Shown here one piece after another: positions 44,994-54,991 of a stretch of 64,000 nt of DNA; positions within the stretch are counted from its first letter, which is position 1; each line of letters opens with the position of its first letter. Source of the DNA: Polaribacter litorisediminis (GTDB lineage: Bacteria; Bacteroidota; Bacteroidia; Flavobacteriales; Flavobacteriaceae). The stretch spans positions 1,165,001-1,229,000 of the forward strand of contig NZ_CP082966.1 in assembly GCF_019968605.1 (NCBI RefSeq), written 5' to 3'. The notes beneath the pieces are model-generated. The model was not told where the DNA came from and made no database searches. It saw nothing but the letters and a program-made list of their open reading frames with translations. The position numbers and the translations under genes are program-made.

Positions 44994-47393
44994 ATGAAAT
45001 TTAGGATATTCGTTGTTATTTTTAGTCTGTTTCAAACTGTAATTTACAGCCAGTATCAAGTATCTGGAAAGGTGGTTTCTGAGAAAAATACAGGAATTGA
45101 TAAGGTAGAAATTTATAATGAATCTGGTGGTTTGTTGGCAAAGACAAATGTGTCTGGAGAATTTCAATTCAATACTAATTTAGAAACATTACTCTTAGTT
45201 GTTTATACTGAAAATTATAAGGTTAAAAACGTTGTGTTATCCTCAGAAAATTATCAAAATACAACCATTGTTTTAAACTCTTTTACAGAAGAATTATCAG
45301 AAATACAAATAAGATCCAGAAAAGAAAAAGTCTTCGAATTAAAACGCTTAAAAGATGTTGAAGGTACTGCAATTTATGCAGGAAAAAAGACAGAAGTAGT
45401 TTTGGTAAATCAATCAGCAGCAGCGTTATCTACCAATAATGCACGTCAAATTTTTAATCAAGTGGCTGGTTTAAACATTTATCAAAATGATGATGCAGGT
45501 TTGCAGTTAAATATTGGGGGTAGAGGCTTAGATCCTAACAGAACTGCCAATTTTAATACGCGTCAAAATGGCTACGACATTAGCGCAGATGTTTTGGGGT
45601 ATCCAGAAAGTTATTATACTCCAGCATCAGAAGGTTTAGACGAAATTCAAGTAATTCGTGGTGCAGCATCCTTGCAATACGGAACGCAGTTTGGTGGTTT
45701 AGTAAATTTTATCACTAAAAAGCCGACCGAAGATTTCAAGATTACGTTTAGAAATACGGCGGGTAATTTTGGTTTATTTACCAACTTTACAAGTATCAGT
45801 GATACAGAGGGTAAGTTTAGCTATTATGCCTATATCAATTATAAAAAAGGAGACGGTTTTAGACCGAATTCTGAATTTGAATCCAAAAATGCTTTTGCAT
45901 ATTTAGGATATCAAATGAATGATAAAAGCAAATTATCTGCAGAATTTACAGGTTTAAAATATTTGGCGCAACAAGCAGGAGGTTTAACCGATCAAATGTT
46001 TGCAGAAAACCCGTATCAAAGTAATAGGGCAAGAAACTGGTTTCAAGTAAACTGGTTTTTGTACAATATAAAATGGGAACATCAATTTTCTGAGGATACC
46101 AATTTTTCGTTTAATTTCTTTGGATTAGATGCCTCAAGAGATGCTTTAGGTTTTAGAACCAATAGAGTAAATCAGGTAGATGCAAATAGCGAAAGAGATT
46201 TAATTAAAGGTACCTTTAAAAATTACGGTTTTGAATCTCGATTGGTAAGCAAGTATACTTTTTTTGATATAAAATCAACGTTTTTAATCGGTTCTAAATT
46301 CTACAAAGCCAATAACACTAATATGCAAGGCCCAGGTTCTGATGGTTTTGATGCTGATTTTGAATTAAGAATAAACGAATTTCCCAATTATTCAAGACAA
46401 TCAGATAGTAGATTCCCAAATTTAAATGCAGCACTTTTTGGAGAGAATATTTTTTACATCAATGATAAAATTTCTATAACACCCGGTTTTAGATTGGAAT
46501 ATATCAACACAAAAAGAGATGAAATTATCAAAGACATTATTACGGATGCAGCAGGCAATGTCATTAATGAAAATAGGAGGGATGAGCAAGATACCAATGA
46601 GCGAACCTTTGTTTTATTAGGATTAGGAAGTAGTTACAAACTAAGTAAATCAACAGAGTTTTATGGAAATATTTCTCAAAATTATCGTTCCGTAACTTTT
46701 TCAGATATTAGCACCGCAAACCCTGCTTTTGAAATTTCTGAAGATATTACCGATGAAAAAGGATTTACAATAGATGCAGGAATACGAGGGAATTACAATA
46801 ATTTTTTCTCCTATGATGCCAATGTTTTTGGGTTGTTTTATAACGATAGAATTAATATTTATACCCGATCAGATGGCAAAGCAGAAAGAGACAATATTGG
46901 AGATGCACGAATTTTAGGAATTGAGAGCTTAATCGATTTTAATATCAAAAAATTATTTACAAATAGCTCAGAATATGTTTTAAATTATTTTATCAATTCT
47001 TCTTTTATCACATCCGAGTATACAAAATCAGACATTAATGGGGTGGTTGGGAATGAAGTAGAGTTTATTCCGAATATCAACATTAAAACAGGAGCAAGAT
47101 TTGGCTATAAAAACTTTTTAGCAAGTATTCAATATACCTATTTATCGCGTCAGTTTTCTGATGCAACAAATGCAGTTGGAGGAAGCATCAGTGGTGTTAC
47201 AGGAGAAATACCAGCCTACGATATTTTAGATTTTTCTGCATCTTATAAATACAAATTTTTAAAATTAGAGGCGGGTGTCAATAATATTTTAGATACTAGT
47301 TATTTTACGAGAAGAGCAACGGGGTATCCAGGTCCAGGAATTATACCTTCTGCTCCTAGAAATTTTTATAGTACACTTCAAATCAGTATTTAA
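44994..47393 (+). CDS. TonB-dependent outer-membrane receptor (FecA-like siderophore type)
   Basis: 799 aa. Signal peptide MKFRIFVVIFSLFQTVIYSQ. An N-terminal carboxypeptidase-regulatory-like domain (YQVSGKVVSEKNTGIDKVEIYNESG) precedes the plug (QIFNQVAGLNIYQNDDAGLQLNIGGRGLDPNRTANFN, EIQVIRGAASLQYGTQFGGLVNF) and a 22-strand-type beta barrel that ends with a terminal aromatic-rich strand (NFYSTLQISI). It should import an iron chelate or similar ligand using TonB energy. The gene starts 4 bp after the HTTM stop, so they are cotranscribed. Iron specificity is inferred from its neighbours. Confidence 0.93.
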   Translation: MKFRIFVVIFSLFQTVIYSQYQVSGKVVSEKNTGIDKVEIYNESGGLLAKTNVSGEFQFNTNLETLLLVVYTENYKVKNVVLSSENYQNTTIVLNSFTEELSEIQIRSRKEKVFELKRLKDVEGTAIYAGKKTEVVLVNQSAAALSTNNARQIFNQVAGLNIYQNDDAGLQLNIGGRGLDPNRTANFNTRQNGYDISADVLGYPESYYTPASEGLDEIQVIRGAASLQYGTQFGGLVNFITKKPTEDFKITFRNTAGNFGLFTNFTSISDTEGKFSYYAYINYKKGDGFRPNSEFESKNAFAYLGYQMNDKSKLSAEFTGLKYLAQQAGGLTDQMFAENPYQSNRARNWFQVNWFLYNIKWEHQFSEDTNFSFNFFGLDASRDALGFRTNRVNQVDANSERDLIKGTFKNYGFESRLVSKYTFFDIKSTFLIGSKFYKANNTNMQGPGSDGFDADFELRINEFPNYSRQSDSRFPNLNAALFGENIFYINDKISITPGFRLEYINTKRDEIIKDIITDAAGNVINENRRDEQDTNERTFVLLGLGSSYKLSKSTEFYGNISQNYRSVTFSDISTANPAFEISEDITDEKGFTIDAGIRGNYNNFFSYDANVFGLFYNDRINIYTRSDGKAERDNIGDARILGIESLIDFNIKKLFTNSSEYVLNYFINSSFITSEYTKSDINGVVGNEVEFIPNINIKTGARFGYKNFLASIQYTYLSRQFSDATNAVGGSISGVTGEIPAYDILDFSASYKYKFLKLEAGVNNILDTSYFTRRATGYPGPGIIPSAPRNFYSTLQISI

Positions 47394-47427
47394 AACAATT
47401 TTAAATAGTTAAAATTTAAAAAATTAC

Positions 47428-47458
47428 TTTTAGAAAACCAAGTTAATGTCTAACTTTA
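47428..47458 (+). promoter_or_regulatory. Possible promoter of the 239-aa protein gene
   Basis: TTTT (47428-47431), a 19-bp spacer and TAACTTTA (47451-47458) resemble the Bacteroidota consensus, 18 bp before the ATG. Confidence 0.4.
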
Positions 47459-47476
47459 CGTCATAAACTGTAAACA

Positions 47477-48196
47477 ATGCTAAGCAAAATAGATATTCAA
47501 AATAAATTAGAACGTCAAAGAGAAAAAACTTTTAGTGCTGAGGTATTATTAGCATCATTTAAAAAAATATTAGAAAATGATGAAGTTCAAAGGGCAGAAA
47601 CGCTAACAAAGTTGAATGCCTCAAGCAATGAAGTTGTAAATAATTTTAATATTGATAAAATAGATAGTAGCGCTATTTTTCATATTTCTCAGATCAAAAG
47701 TATTTGTGCAAACTACAGGTTACGTTTTTTAAGTTCAAAACATTTTAAAGAGCAATATCCTGCAGAGGCCATTAGCAAGATTCACGAGGTTGAAAAAATA
47801 CACGATACTACCTTAGGTGGCTTTAAAATTATTGCACCTTTAGAAGCGTTTAAGTTAAAAAAAGCAGATGATCCTTTATTATTTGCTCCTATGGGAAATG
47901 GCTACTATTATTTGATACACAAATGGGGTACAGACTTGCATCCGCTTAGAAAATTAAAATATTGGTCTTTTAAAAATGTCGAAAATTTATTAGTAGTACT
48001 TACAATTATGAGTATTGTTTTTACTGCTTTAACACATCCTTTTTTCCTACCAAAAGAACCTTCATTTGGTTATTTATTAATGTTGTTTATGTTTTATTTT
48101 AAAGGAGTAGTGGCTATGTTTTTTATGTTTTTTGGAGGTTCAGGTAAAAATTTTAGCGAATATTCTTGGCAAAGTCAATATGATAAAATTAGCTAA
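47477..48196 (+). CDS. Membrane-anchored protein of unknown function
   Basis: 239 aa. A soluble helical N-terminal part (~1-165) begins MLSKIDIQNKLERQREKTF and includes HISQIKSICANYRLRFLSSKHFK. It is followed by two hydrophobic helices (NLLVVLTIMSIVFTALTH and YLLMLFMFYFKGVVAMFFMFF). No signal peptide at the N-terminus, so the soluble part is probably cytoplasmic. I do not recognise the family. It stands alone with its own promoter-like sequence and terminator. Confidence 0.75.
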   Translation: MLSKIDIQNKLERQREKTFSAEVLLASFKKILENDEVQRAETLTKLNASSNEVVNNFNIDKIDSSAIFHISQIKSICANYRLRFLSSKHFKEQYPAEAISKIHEVEKIHDTTLGGFKIIAPLEAFKLKKADDPLLFAPMGNGYYYLIHKWGTDLHPLRKLKYWSFKNVENLLVVLTIMSIVFTALTHPFFLPKEPSFGYLLMLFMFYFKGVVAMFFMFFGGSGKNFSEYSWQSQYDKIS

Positions 48197-48224
48197 GTTT
48201 TAAAAGTGATATTCCCTAGACTCG

Positions 48225-48263
48225 CAAATGCTTTAAATTCTTCATGATATTTAAAGCATTTGT
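48225..48263 (+). terminator. Terminator after the 239-aa protein gene
   Basis: Perfect arms CAAATGCTTTAAAT and ATTTAAAGCATTTG around a 10-base loop. Confidence 0.75.
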
Positions 48264-48396
48264 TCGTTATATTTTATAATGTATTCTAAACGTTATTTTA
48301 TTTAAAATTACGATAATAAGTGTAATGGATTCCTAGATTGAATTATATTTTTCATCAATTAAATGAGTAATATTCCCAAAAATCAATTATTAGTCT

Positions 48397-48404
48397 TAAA
48401 TTTG
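48397..48404 (+). promoter_or_regulatory. Putative -7 box of guaB
   Basis: TAAATTTG, followed by TTCGCAA, lies 25 bp before the ATG at 48430. No clear -33 TTTG is visible. Confidence 0.45.
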
Positions 48405-48429
48405 TTCGCAATTATATCTTAATTGCACC

Positions 48430-49905
48430 ATGATAGCACACAATCAAAAAATTATAGGAGAAGGTTTAACGTATGATGACGTTCTTTTAGTCCCAGCCTT
48501 TTCTCAAGTACTACCTAGAGAAGTAAGTATTCAAACAAAATTTACAAGAAATATCACTATCAACGTGCCAATAGCCTCTGCAGCTATGGATACAGTTACA
48601 GAAGCTGCATTGGCAATCGCTATGGCGAGAGAAGGTGGTATTGGTGTTTTGCACAAAAATATGTCGATTGAGCAACAAGCGCAAGAAGTAAGAAAAGTAA
48701 AGCGTGCAGAAAGCGGGATGATTATAGACCCTGTTACACTGCCTTTAACAGCGGTTGTTTTAGATGCGAAAAGAAACATGAAAGAGCATAGTATTGGTGG
48801 TATTCCTATTGTTGATGATCAAGGAATTCTTAAAGGAATTGTAACCAATAGAGATTTGCGTTTTGAGCATGACAATAGCAGACCGATTACAGAGGTTATG
48901 ACGCATAAAAATTTAATTACAGCTGCGGTAGGTACTTCATTAAAAGGAGCAGAAGCAATTCTTCAAAAAAATAAAATAGAAAAATTATTAATTGTTGATG
49001 ATGCCTATAAGTTAAAGGGATTAATCACTTTTAGAGATATTACAAAGGTTACTCAAAAACCAATTGCCAATAAAGATACTTTTGGTAGATTAAGAGTTGC
49101 TGCAGCTTTAGGAGTTACAAATGATGCTGTTGAAAGAGCAGAAGCATTGGTAAACGCAGGGGTAGATGCTGTGATTATAGACACTGCTCATGGGCACACC
49201 GAAGGCGTTGTAAAGGTTTTAAAAGCTGTAAAAGCAAAATTCCCAGATTTAGATGTAGTGGTTGGTAATATTGCCACACCAGAAGCGGCAAGATTTTTAG
49301 TGGATGCGGGTGCTGATGCCGTTAAAGTAGGAATTGGTCCAGGTTCTATTTGTACCACCAGAGTGGTAGCAGGAGTCGGTTTTCCACAATTTTCTGCGGT
49401 TTTAGAAGTAGCACATGCTATTAAAGGTAGTGGAGTTCCTGTAATTGCAGATGGTGGAATTCGGTATACAGGCGATATTCCGAAAGCCATTGCAGCGGGT
49501 GCAGATTGTGTAATGCTCGGATCATTATTAGCAGGTACAAAAGAATCTCCAGGCGAAACTATTATTTACGAAGGAAGAAAATTCAAATCATACCGAGGTA
49601 TGGGGTCTGTAGAAGCGATGAAAAAAGGCTCTAAAGACCGTTATTTTCAGGATGTTGAAGATGATATTAAAAAGCTAGTTCCAGAAGGAATTGTAGGACG
49701 CGTGCCTTATAAAGGAGATTTAGATGAAAGTATTCACCAGTTTATTGGAGGATTGCGAGCGGGAATGGGCTATTGCGGTGCAAAAGATATTGAGACTTTA
49801 AAGGAAACAGGTAAATTTGTAAGAATTACTGCAAGTGGTATTAATGAAAGCCATCCTCATGATGTGGCCATTACAAAAGAATCACCTAATTACAGCAGAA
49901 GATAA
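48430..49905 (+). CDS. guaB: Inosine-5'-monophosphate dehydrogenase
   Basis: 491 aa, full length. The TIM-barrel catalytic domain shows [14 protein letters not shown], the two CBS domains lie at ~95-210 ([33 protein letters not shown]), and the catalytic cysteine loop is [15 protein letters not shown]. The flap [10 protein letters not shown] and active-site Arg-Tyr region (SKDRYF) are present. It oxidises IMP to XMP with NAD, the committed step of GTP synthesis. Monocistronic or weakly linked to the next gene, 43 bp away. Confidence 0.97.
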   Translation: MIAHNQKIIGEGLTYDDVLLVPAFSQVLPREVSIQTKFTRNITINVPIASAAMDTVTEAALAIAMAREGGIGVLHKNMSIEQQAQEVRKVKRAESGMIIDPVTLPLTAVVLDAKRNMKEHSIGGIPIVDDQGILKGIVTNRDLRFEHDNSRPITEVMTHKNLITAAVGTSLKGAEAILQKNKIEKLLIVDDAYKLKGLITFRDITKVTQKPIANKDTFGRLRVAAALGVTNDAVERAEALVNAGVDAVIIDTAHGHTEGVVKVLKAVKAKFPDLDVVVGNIATPEAARFLVDAGADAVKVGIGPGSICTTRVVAGVGFPQFSAVLEVAHAIKGSGVPVIADGGIRYTGDIPKAIAAGADCVMLGSLLAGTKESPGETIIYEGRKFKSYRGMGSVEAMKKGSKDRYFQDVEDDIKKLVPEGIVGRVPYKGDLDESIHQFIGGLRAGMGYCGAKDIETLKETGKFVRITASGINESHPHDVAITKESPNYSRR

Positions 49906-49948
49906 TTTTCTAACACAATTAGCGAAAGCCTAGCGCATACCAAATAGA

Positions 49949-50827
49949 ATGGACGATCAAAATTTTATAAATTTCAAGAAGAAAAGAGATTTAGGCGCGA
50001 TGCTTTCTGATACTTTTCAGTTTTTAAATACAGAATGGAAACCCTTTTTTGGGGCTATTTTAAAAACAGCAATCATACCTATTTTAATTGCTATTTGCGC
50101 GATAATGTATTATATGATTTCTTCAGTATCTTTAATGAGTAGTCTTTCTGAAGATACTAATTACGATGTATTTAATCTTAATTTTTCAGATTTATTAGTG
50201 CCTATTTTAGCATTTATATCGTCTTATATTATTGCATATGCCTTAATTACGATTACGGCTCTAGGGTATATAAAATCATACATAGAGCATAAAGGAGATG
50301 TAAATTATCAAGAGGTACAAAATGAAATCCAGCAAAAATTTTGGACTTATGCTAGGCTATTTTTTACAGTGGGTGTCATCGTGTTTTTTGGCGCCTTATT
50401 TTGTGTTTTACCAGGTATCTATTTAGGAGTTGTTTTATCGGTATCTTTTTGCTTGGTTATTTTTCAGAATAAAGGTGTTTTTGATGCTATCGGTGATTCT
50501 TTTAGTTTTATAAAAAACCATTGGTGGGAAACTTTCGGAATTTTAATTGTGGTGCAACTAATTGTTATGGCCGTGGGCGTAGTCGTAGATTTACCAGCTA
50601 GTTTATATCAGACAGCAGATTTAGCATCAATTTTTAATGGTGAAGACAATATTGATGTATTAAGTTCATTTTCAGACCCTATATATCTCGGGTTTCTTGC
50701 AATTTCTTATTTTGTTAGATTCATTTTATATATTGTATCCATTGTCATTTCTGTTTTTATTTATTTTGATATTAAAGAACAAAAAAATCCGTCAACAGAT
50801 ATTATTGACGAAATTGGCGTGAATTAG
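49949..50827 (+). CDS. Polytopic membrane protein, GPDase membrane-domain-like
   Basis: 292 aa. About six hydrophobic helices (TAIIPILIAICAIMYYMI, DLLVPILAFISSYIIAYALITI, VIVFFGALFCVLPGIYLGVVLSVSFC, GILIVVQLIVMAVGVVVDL). The phrase LPGIYLGV in the fourth helix and the overall pattern are seen in glycerophosphoryl diester phosphodiesterase membrane-domain proteins, which lack the enzymatic part. Function unknown. Confidence 0.8.
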   Translation: MDDQNFINFKKKRDLGAMLSDTFQFLNTEWKPFFGAILKTAIIPILIAICAIMYYMISSVSLMSSLSEDTNYDVFNLNFSDLLVPILAFISSYIIAYALITITALGYIKSYIEHKGDVNYQEVQNEIQQKFWTYARLFFTVGVIVFFGALFCVLPGIYLGVVLSVSFCLVIFQNKGVFDAIGDSFSFIKNHWWETFGILIVVQLIVMAVGVVVDLPASLYQTADLASIFNGEDNIDVLSSFSDPIYLGFLAISYFVRFILYIVSIVISVFIYFDIKEQKNPSTDIIDEIGVN

Positions 50828-50974
50828 AGTGTTTTTTTCTTTTATTTTAATTGGAATCTATAGGAGGTTGCTTTTGTTACTGGTTGTATCAAGGCAAAAT
50901 TCAGCCACATATTTTAGCACTTATGTTTTTTTCTAGTGCGAAAAACCAACTACAAAAAACCAAAAGTGCTGTTT

Positions 50975-51005
50975 TTTGCCATCGCTTAGATAATGACTAA
51001 CTTTG
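50975..51005 (+). promoter_or_regulatory. Putative promoter of the type IIG enzyme gene
   Basis: TTTG (50975-50978), a 19-bp spacer and TAACTTTG (50998-51005), close to the consensus. The ATG is 16 bp on. Confidence 0.65.
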
Positions 51006-51021
51006 ACAAAAAAGAAAAACT

Positions 51022-54000
51022 ATGAGCCTATTTCAAAATTCTGTGTTAAACAAATATTTGAAAGGACTAGCGCCTGAAAAAGTTGAGAAAGCATACCAAA
51101 CATTTACCAATCATTTTCATAACAAAACCATACAAGAAAACATCCGTAATTCGAAAGAAGAACAATATCAGGGTGAATTTTTAATTGACATTTTTGTAAA
51201 TGTTTTAGGCTATACCAAAAACCCAACCCCAAACTTTAACCTTACCACCGAATTAAAAAATATAAAAGGCTCTAAAAAAACAGACGGAGCAATCCTTAAA
51301 GGCGCAAAAGCCCTAGGGGTTATTGAATTGAAAGGAACCAATACAACCGATTTAAGCAAAGTAGAAACCCAAGCATTTGGATATAAAAACAACCAACCAG
51401 GTTGTAATTACGTTATTACTTCCAACTTTGAGAAATTACGTTTTTACATTGACAACGCGGTAGATTTTGAGGAATTCAATCTCTTTCAACTCACAAAAGA
51501 ACGTTTTAATATACTGTGGCTTTGCCTATCATCAGAATATCTTTTAAAAGACATTCCTAAAAAAATTAAGGATGAGTCGTTAACGCAAGAGGAAAACGTT
51601 ACTAAAAAATTATACAAAGATTACGCTTCATTCAGAAACGAAATTTTTGATGCAATCCAAAAAGAAAATCCTCAATACGACAAACTAACTTTATTCAAGA
51701 AAACACAAAAACTACTTGACCGTTTTCTATTTATCTTTTTTGCAGAAGATAGATTGTTATTACCACCAAACTCAATTCGTTCTATTGTAAATCAATGGAC
51801 AGATTTACGAGATAAATATGATGAGTATTTCCCATTATACGACCGATTTAAAAAGTACTTCGGCTATATGAATACAGGACACAAAGGGCAACAACACGAC
51901 ATTTTTGCGTACAATGGTGGTTTGTTTGCACCCGATGATATTTTAGACAATATCATTATCAATGACGATTTACTCCACAAACACACCGTTAATTTAAGTA
52001 ATTACGATTTTGAAAGCGAAGTAAGTGTAAACATTCTCGGTCATATTTTTGAACATTCGTTAAACGATATTGACGAAATTCAAGCAGAAATACAAGGCAT
52101 TACAACCGACCAAAGCAAAACCAAACGGAAAAAAGATGGCGTTTTTTACACCCCAAAATACATTACCAAATACATTGTAGACAATACCGTAGGCAAGCTC
52201 TGTGAAGAAAAGAAAACCGAACTAGACATACAAGAAGCCGAATACGAAAAAGAACGCAAAGGAAGAAAAAAAGCTACGCTAAAAATACTTACTCAAAAAT
52301 TAGAGAATTACAGAAAATGGTTGCTACAAATTACCATTTGTGATCCTGCCTGTGGCTCAGGTGCATTTTTAATCCAAGCCCTAGATTTTCTTATTAAAGA
52401 ACATCAATACATTGACGAACTACAAGCCAAACTTTTTGGTGATGCAATGGTATTAAGCGAAGTTGAAAACTCAATTTTAGAACACAATTTATTTGGGGTA
52501 GATATTAACGATGAAAGTGTAGAAATTGCCAAACTTTCGCTTTGGTTGCGTACCGCCCAAAAAGGCAGAAAACTAACAGCTTTAAACAATAACATTAAAT
52601 GTGGCAATAGTTTAATTGACGACCCAACTGTTGCAGGAGACAAAGCCTTTCATTGGCAAAACGAATTTAAAGAAGTATTTGCCAAAGGAGGTTTTGATGT
52701 GATTATTGGGAATCCGCCTTATGTAAGGCAAGAACTGTTCAAAGACATAAAACCTTATTTACAAGAAAACTACAAATGTTATAATAGTGTTGCCGATTTA
52801 TATACTTATTTTATTGAACAAGGAATTAATTTAATGAATAAAAAAGGTTTATTCTCATTTATCCTACCAAATAAATTTTTAAAGGCAACTTATGGTAAAA
52901 CCGTACGAAAGTTAATTAAAGAACAGTCCAATTTAGAATTATTATTAGATTTTGATGATTACCCAGTTTTTGCTGATGCTACAACTTATCCAATTATCTA
53001 TGTGCTAAATAAAAAATCAGAATTGAAAGAAGATTCCTTTCTGTATGCTGAAATTAATAAAAGGGATAACACGGTTGACCCAATTAATTTATTAGAATCA
53101 AGAAAACACAAAGTACCTTTTGCTTCTTTAACAGAGGATATGTGGAACTTCATTGATGTGAATTCATTTGAAATTTTAAATAAACTAGAAGATAATTCTA
53201 AAGAATTAGGAACAGTTGTTAATAAAAAAATATATCGAGGTATAACAACAGGTAGGAATGAAGCATTTGTAATCGATAGTCAAATACGTCAAGAATTGAT
53301 TTCTAAACACAATAAAAATTCAGAAATAATAAAGGTTTTAGCAACGGGTAAAGAAGTCAAAAGAAATACTTTTGATTTTCAAGATAAATACTTGTTATTT
53401 ACTGGTTTTGATAATGATATTCCAAATGAATATCCAGATATCCAAAAAGAACTTGATAAATATAAAGAAGCCCTTATTAAAAGATATGACCAAGGAGAAA
53501 ATTATTGGAACTTAAGAGCTTGTGCATATTATGAAGAAATGCAACAACCAAAAATAATTTACCCAAGAATTAATAATAGAGGTAATTTTTATTTGGATGA
53601 AAAAGGGGAGGTGTTTTTATTAGATAATAATTTCTTTATTTCAACGGACTCAAAAGCATTTTTAGCACTTTTGAACTCAAAACTTGTGTATTTCTACCTC
53701 AAGAATGTTTGTACAACTCTACAAGGCGGATTTTATGATTTTAGAAGGGATAAAATCAAAACAATCCCTATCAACAACAATTTCGAATTAATAGATAATA
53801 AATTATCAGTAGTATCTGATATATTAATTGATTTAACTAGTAAATTTAATAAAACTGAAGCCAATTTTGTTTCATTATTCGAATCAAAATTTAGTATCGC
53901 AAAACCCTCAAAAAAACTTCAAAACTGGCACGACTTAGAATTTGGTGATTTTTTAAAAGAATTGAAAAAACAAAAAGTACAATTAAGTTTATCCGAAGAA

Positions 54001-54156
54001 GCAGAATGGATGCAATATTTTAATGAGCAAAAAGAAAAAGCGCAAACACTAAAAGCTACAATCAATAAAACAGACAATGAAATCGACCAAATGGTGTATC
54101 AATTATATGGTTTATCAGAAGAAGAAATAAAAATTGTTGAAGAAGCTACCGCATAA
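51022..54156 (+). CDS. Type IIG restriction-modification enzyme (Eco57I-like)
   Basis: 1044 aa, one polypeptide with nuclease, methyltransferase and specificity parts. The N-terminal nuclease shows the PD-(D/E)xK pattern Asp88 ... Glu102-Leu-Lys104 (DGAILKGAKALGVIELKGT). A helical linker leads to a gamma-type N6-adenine methyltransferase with motif I DPACGSGAF (from 441) and motif IV NPPYV (from 564). The target-recognition region ends the protein (QQPKIIYPRINNRGNFYLDE, the TaqI-like specificity domain). No separate methylase or restriction subunit is adjacent. The recognition site is unknown. It has its own consensus promoter. Confidence 0.93.
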   Translation: MSLFQNSVLNKYLKGLAPEKVEKAYQTFTNHFHNKTIQENIRNSKEEQYQGEFLIDIFVNVLGYTKNPTPNFNLTTELKNIKGSKKTDGAILKGAKALGVIELKGTNTTDLSKVETQAFGYKNNQPGCNYVITSNFEKLRFYIDNAVDFEEFNLFQLTKERFNILWLCLSSEYLLKDIPKKIKDESLTQEENVTKKLYKDYASFRNEIFDAIQKENPQYDKLTLFKKTQKLLDRFLFIFFAEDRLLLPPNSIRSIVNQWTDLRDKYDEYFPLYDRFKKYFGYMNTGHKGQQHDIFAYNGGLFAPDDILDNIIINDDLLHKHTVNLSNYDFESEVSVNILGHIFEHSLNDIDEIQAEIQGITTDQSKTKRKKDGVFYTPKYITKYIVDNTVGKLCEEKKTELDIQEAEYEKERKGRKKATLKILTQKLENYRKWLLQITICDPACGSGAFLIQALDFLIKEHQYIDELQAKLFGDAMVLSEVENSILEHNLFGVDINDESVEIAKLSLWLRTAQKGRKLTALNNNIKCGNSLIDDPTVAGDKAFHWQNEFKEVFAKGGFDVIIGNPPYVRQELFKDIKPYLQENYKCYNSVADLYTYFIEQGINLMNKKGLFSFILPNKFLKATYGKTVRKLIKEQSNLELLLDFDDYPVFADATTYPIIYVLNKKSELKEDSFLYAEINKRDNTVDPINLLESRKHKVPFASLTEDMWNFIDVNSFEILNKLEDNSKELGTVVNKKIYRGITTGRNEAFVIDSQIRQELISKHNKNSEIIKVLATGKEVKRNTFDFQDKYLLFTGFDNDIPNEYPDIQKELDKYKEALIKRYDQGENYWNLRACAYYEEMQQPKIIYPRINNRGNFYLDEKGEVFLLDNNFFISTDSKAFLALLNSKLVYFYLKNVCTTLQGGFYDFRRDKIKTIPINNNFELIDNKLSVVSDILIDLTSKFNKTEANFVSLFESKFSIAKPSKKLQNWHDLEFGDFLKELKKQKVQLSLSEEAEWMQYFNEQKEKAQTLKATINKTDNEIDQMVYQLYGLSEEEIKIVEEATA

Positions 54157-54442
54157 GCCATTTAGTGGTTGCTATTGCCATGGTTTCTCCATATTTTAAC
54201 ATTTACTGACATATCTGCGCATTTTTATCATTTTATTTTTAAATAATTTTTTTTCGTTTACTTTGAGTTATAACAAGGAGTATCGCTTAATTTCTTGTAT
54301 TTTAAACGGGTGAATTATCAAGTTTACGATAGTTTTTTATTTTTCGGCAGGATTTTCGCTGATATATAGGTTATGTTTAAATTAAAATATGGTCTGGATA
54401 AGAATTATGCAAAACATATTTTTAAAAATGAAATAGTATCTT

Positions 54443-54871
54443 ATGAATGTAGTAAAAGAGCACAACACAGTAAAAGTAAATTACACAGGTAAATTAGCTG
54501 ACGGACAAGTTTTTGACACTTCTGAAGGTAAAGAACCGATTGAGTTCACTTTGGGGCAAGGACAAATTATTCCTGGTTTTGAGAAAGGACTGATTGATAT
54601 GAAAGTAAAAGAGAAAAAAACAATTACCATTGCAAAGGAAGAAGCGTATGGAGATATAAATGCTGCTTTAATTCAAGAGGTGGAAAAAACAGCACTTCCG
54701 CAAGATATGACTCCAGAAGTTGGTATGGGTTTAGTTTCTAAATCTCCGGATGGTCAAGAAATGAATTTGGTAGTCGTTGAGGTAAAAGATGAAAGTATCG
54801 TCATCGATGGCAATCATCCTTTAGCAGGAAAAGACCTAATTTTTGACCTTGAAGTTGTAGAAATTATATAA
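54443..54871 (+). CDS. SlyD-like FKBP-type peptidyl-prolyl cis-trans isomerase
   Basis: 142 aa. The FKBP fold is split by an insert-in-flap domain, as in SlyD: KVNYTGKLADGQVFDTSEGKEPIEFTLGQGQIIPGFEKGL, then MTPEVGMGLVSKSPDGQEMNLVVVEVKDESIVIDGNHPLAGKDLIFDLEVVEI. The conserved DGNHPLAGK is present. It lacks the histidine-rich metal-binding tail of E. coli SlyD. No signal peptide, so it is a cytoplasmic foldase. Confidence 0.93.
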   Translation: MNVVKEHNTVKVNYTGKLADGQVFDTSEGKEPIEFTLGQGQIIPGFEKGLIDMKVKEKKTITIAKEEAYGDINAALIQEVEKTALPQDMTPEVGMGLVSKSPDGQEMNLVVVEVKDESIVIDGNHPLAGKDLIFDLEVVEII

Positions 54872-54908
54872 CTACCGAATTAAAAATAATAGTTATTTTT
54901 TTAAATTA

Positions 54909-54948
54909 AAAAGCAACCTTTGTGATTCGTTCATAAAGGTTGCTTTTT
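54909..54948. terminator. Terminator shared by convergent genes
   Basis: Arms AAAGCAACCTTT and AAAGGTTGCTTT with a T-run, between the FKBP gene and the convergent hydrolase gene. Confidence 0.88.
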
Positions 54949-54991
54949 TACTTGCATTTAGCAGATTAAGTTTTATCCTAAATGATGTTTC

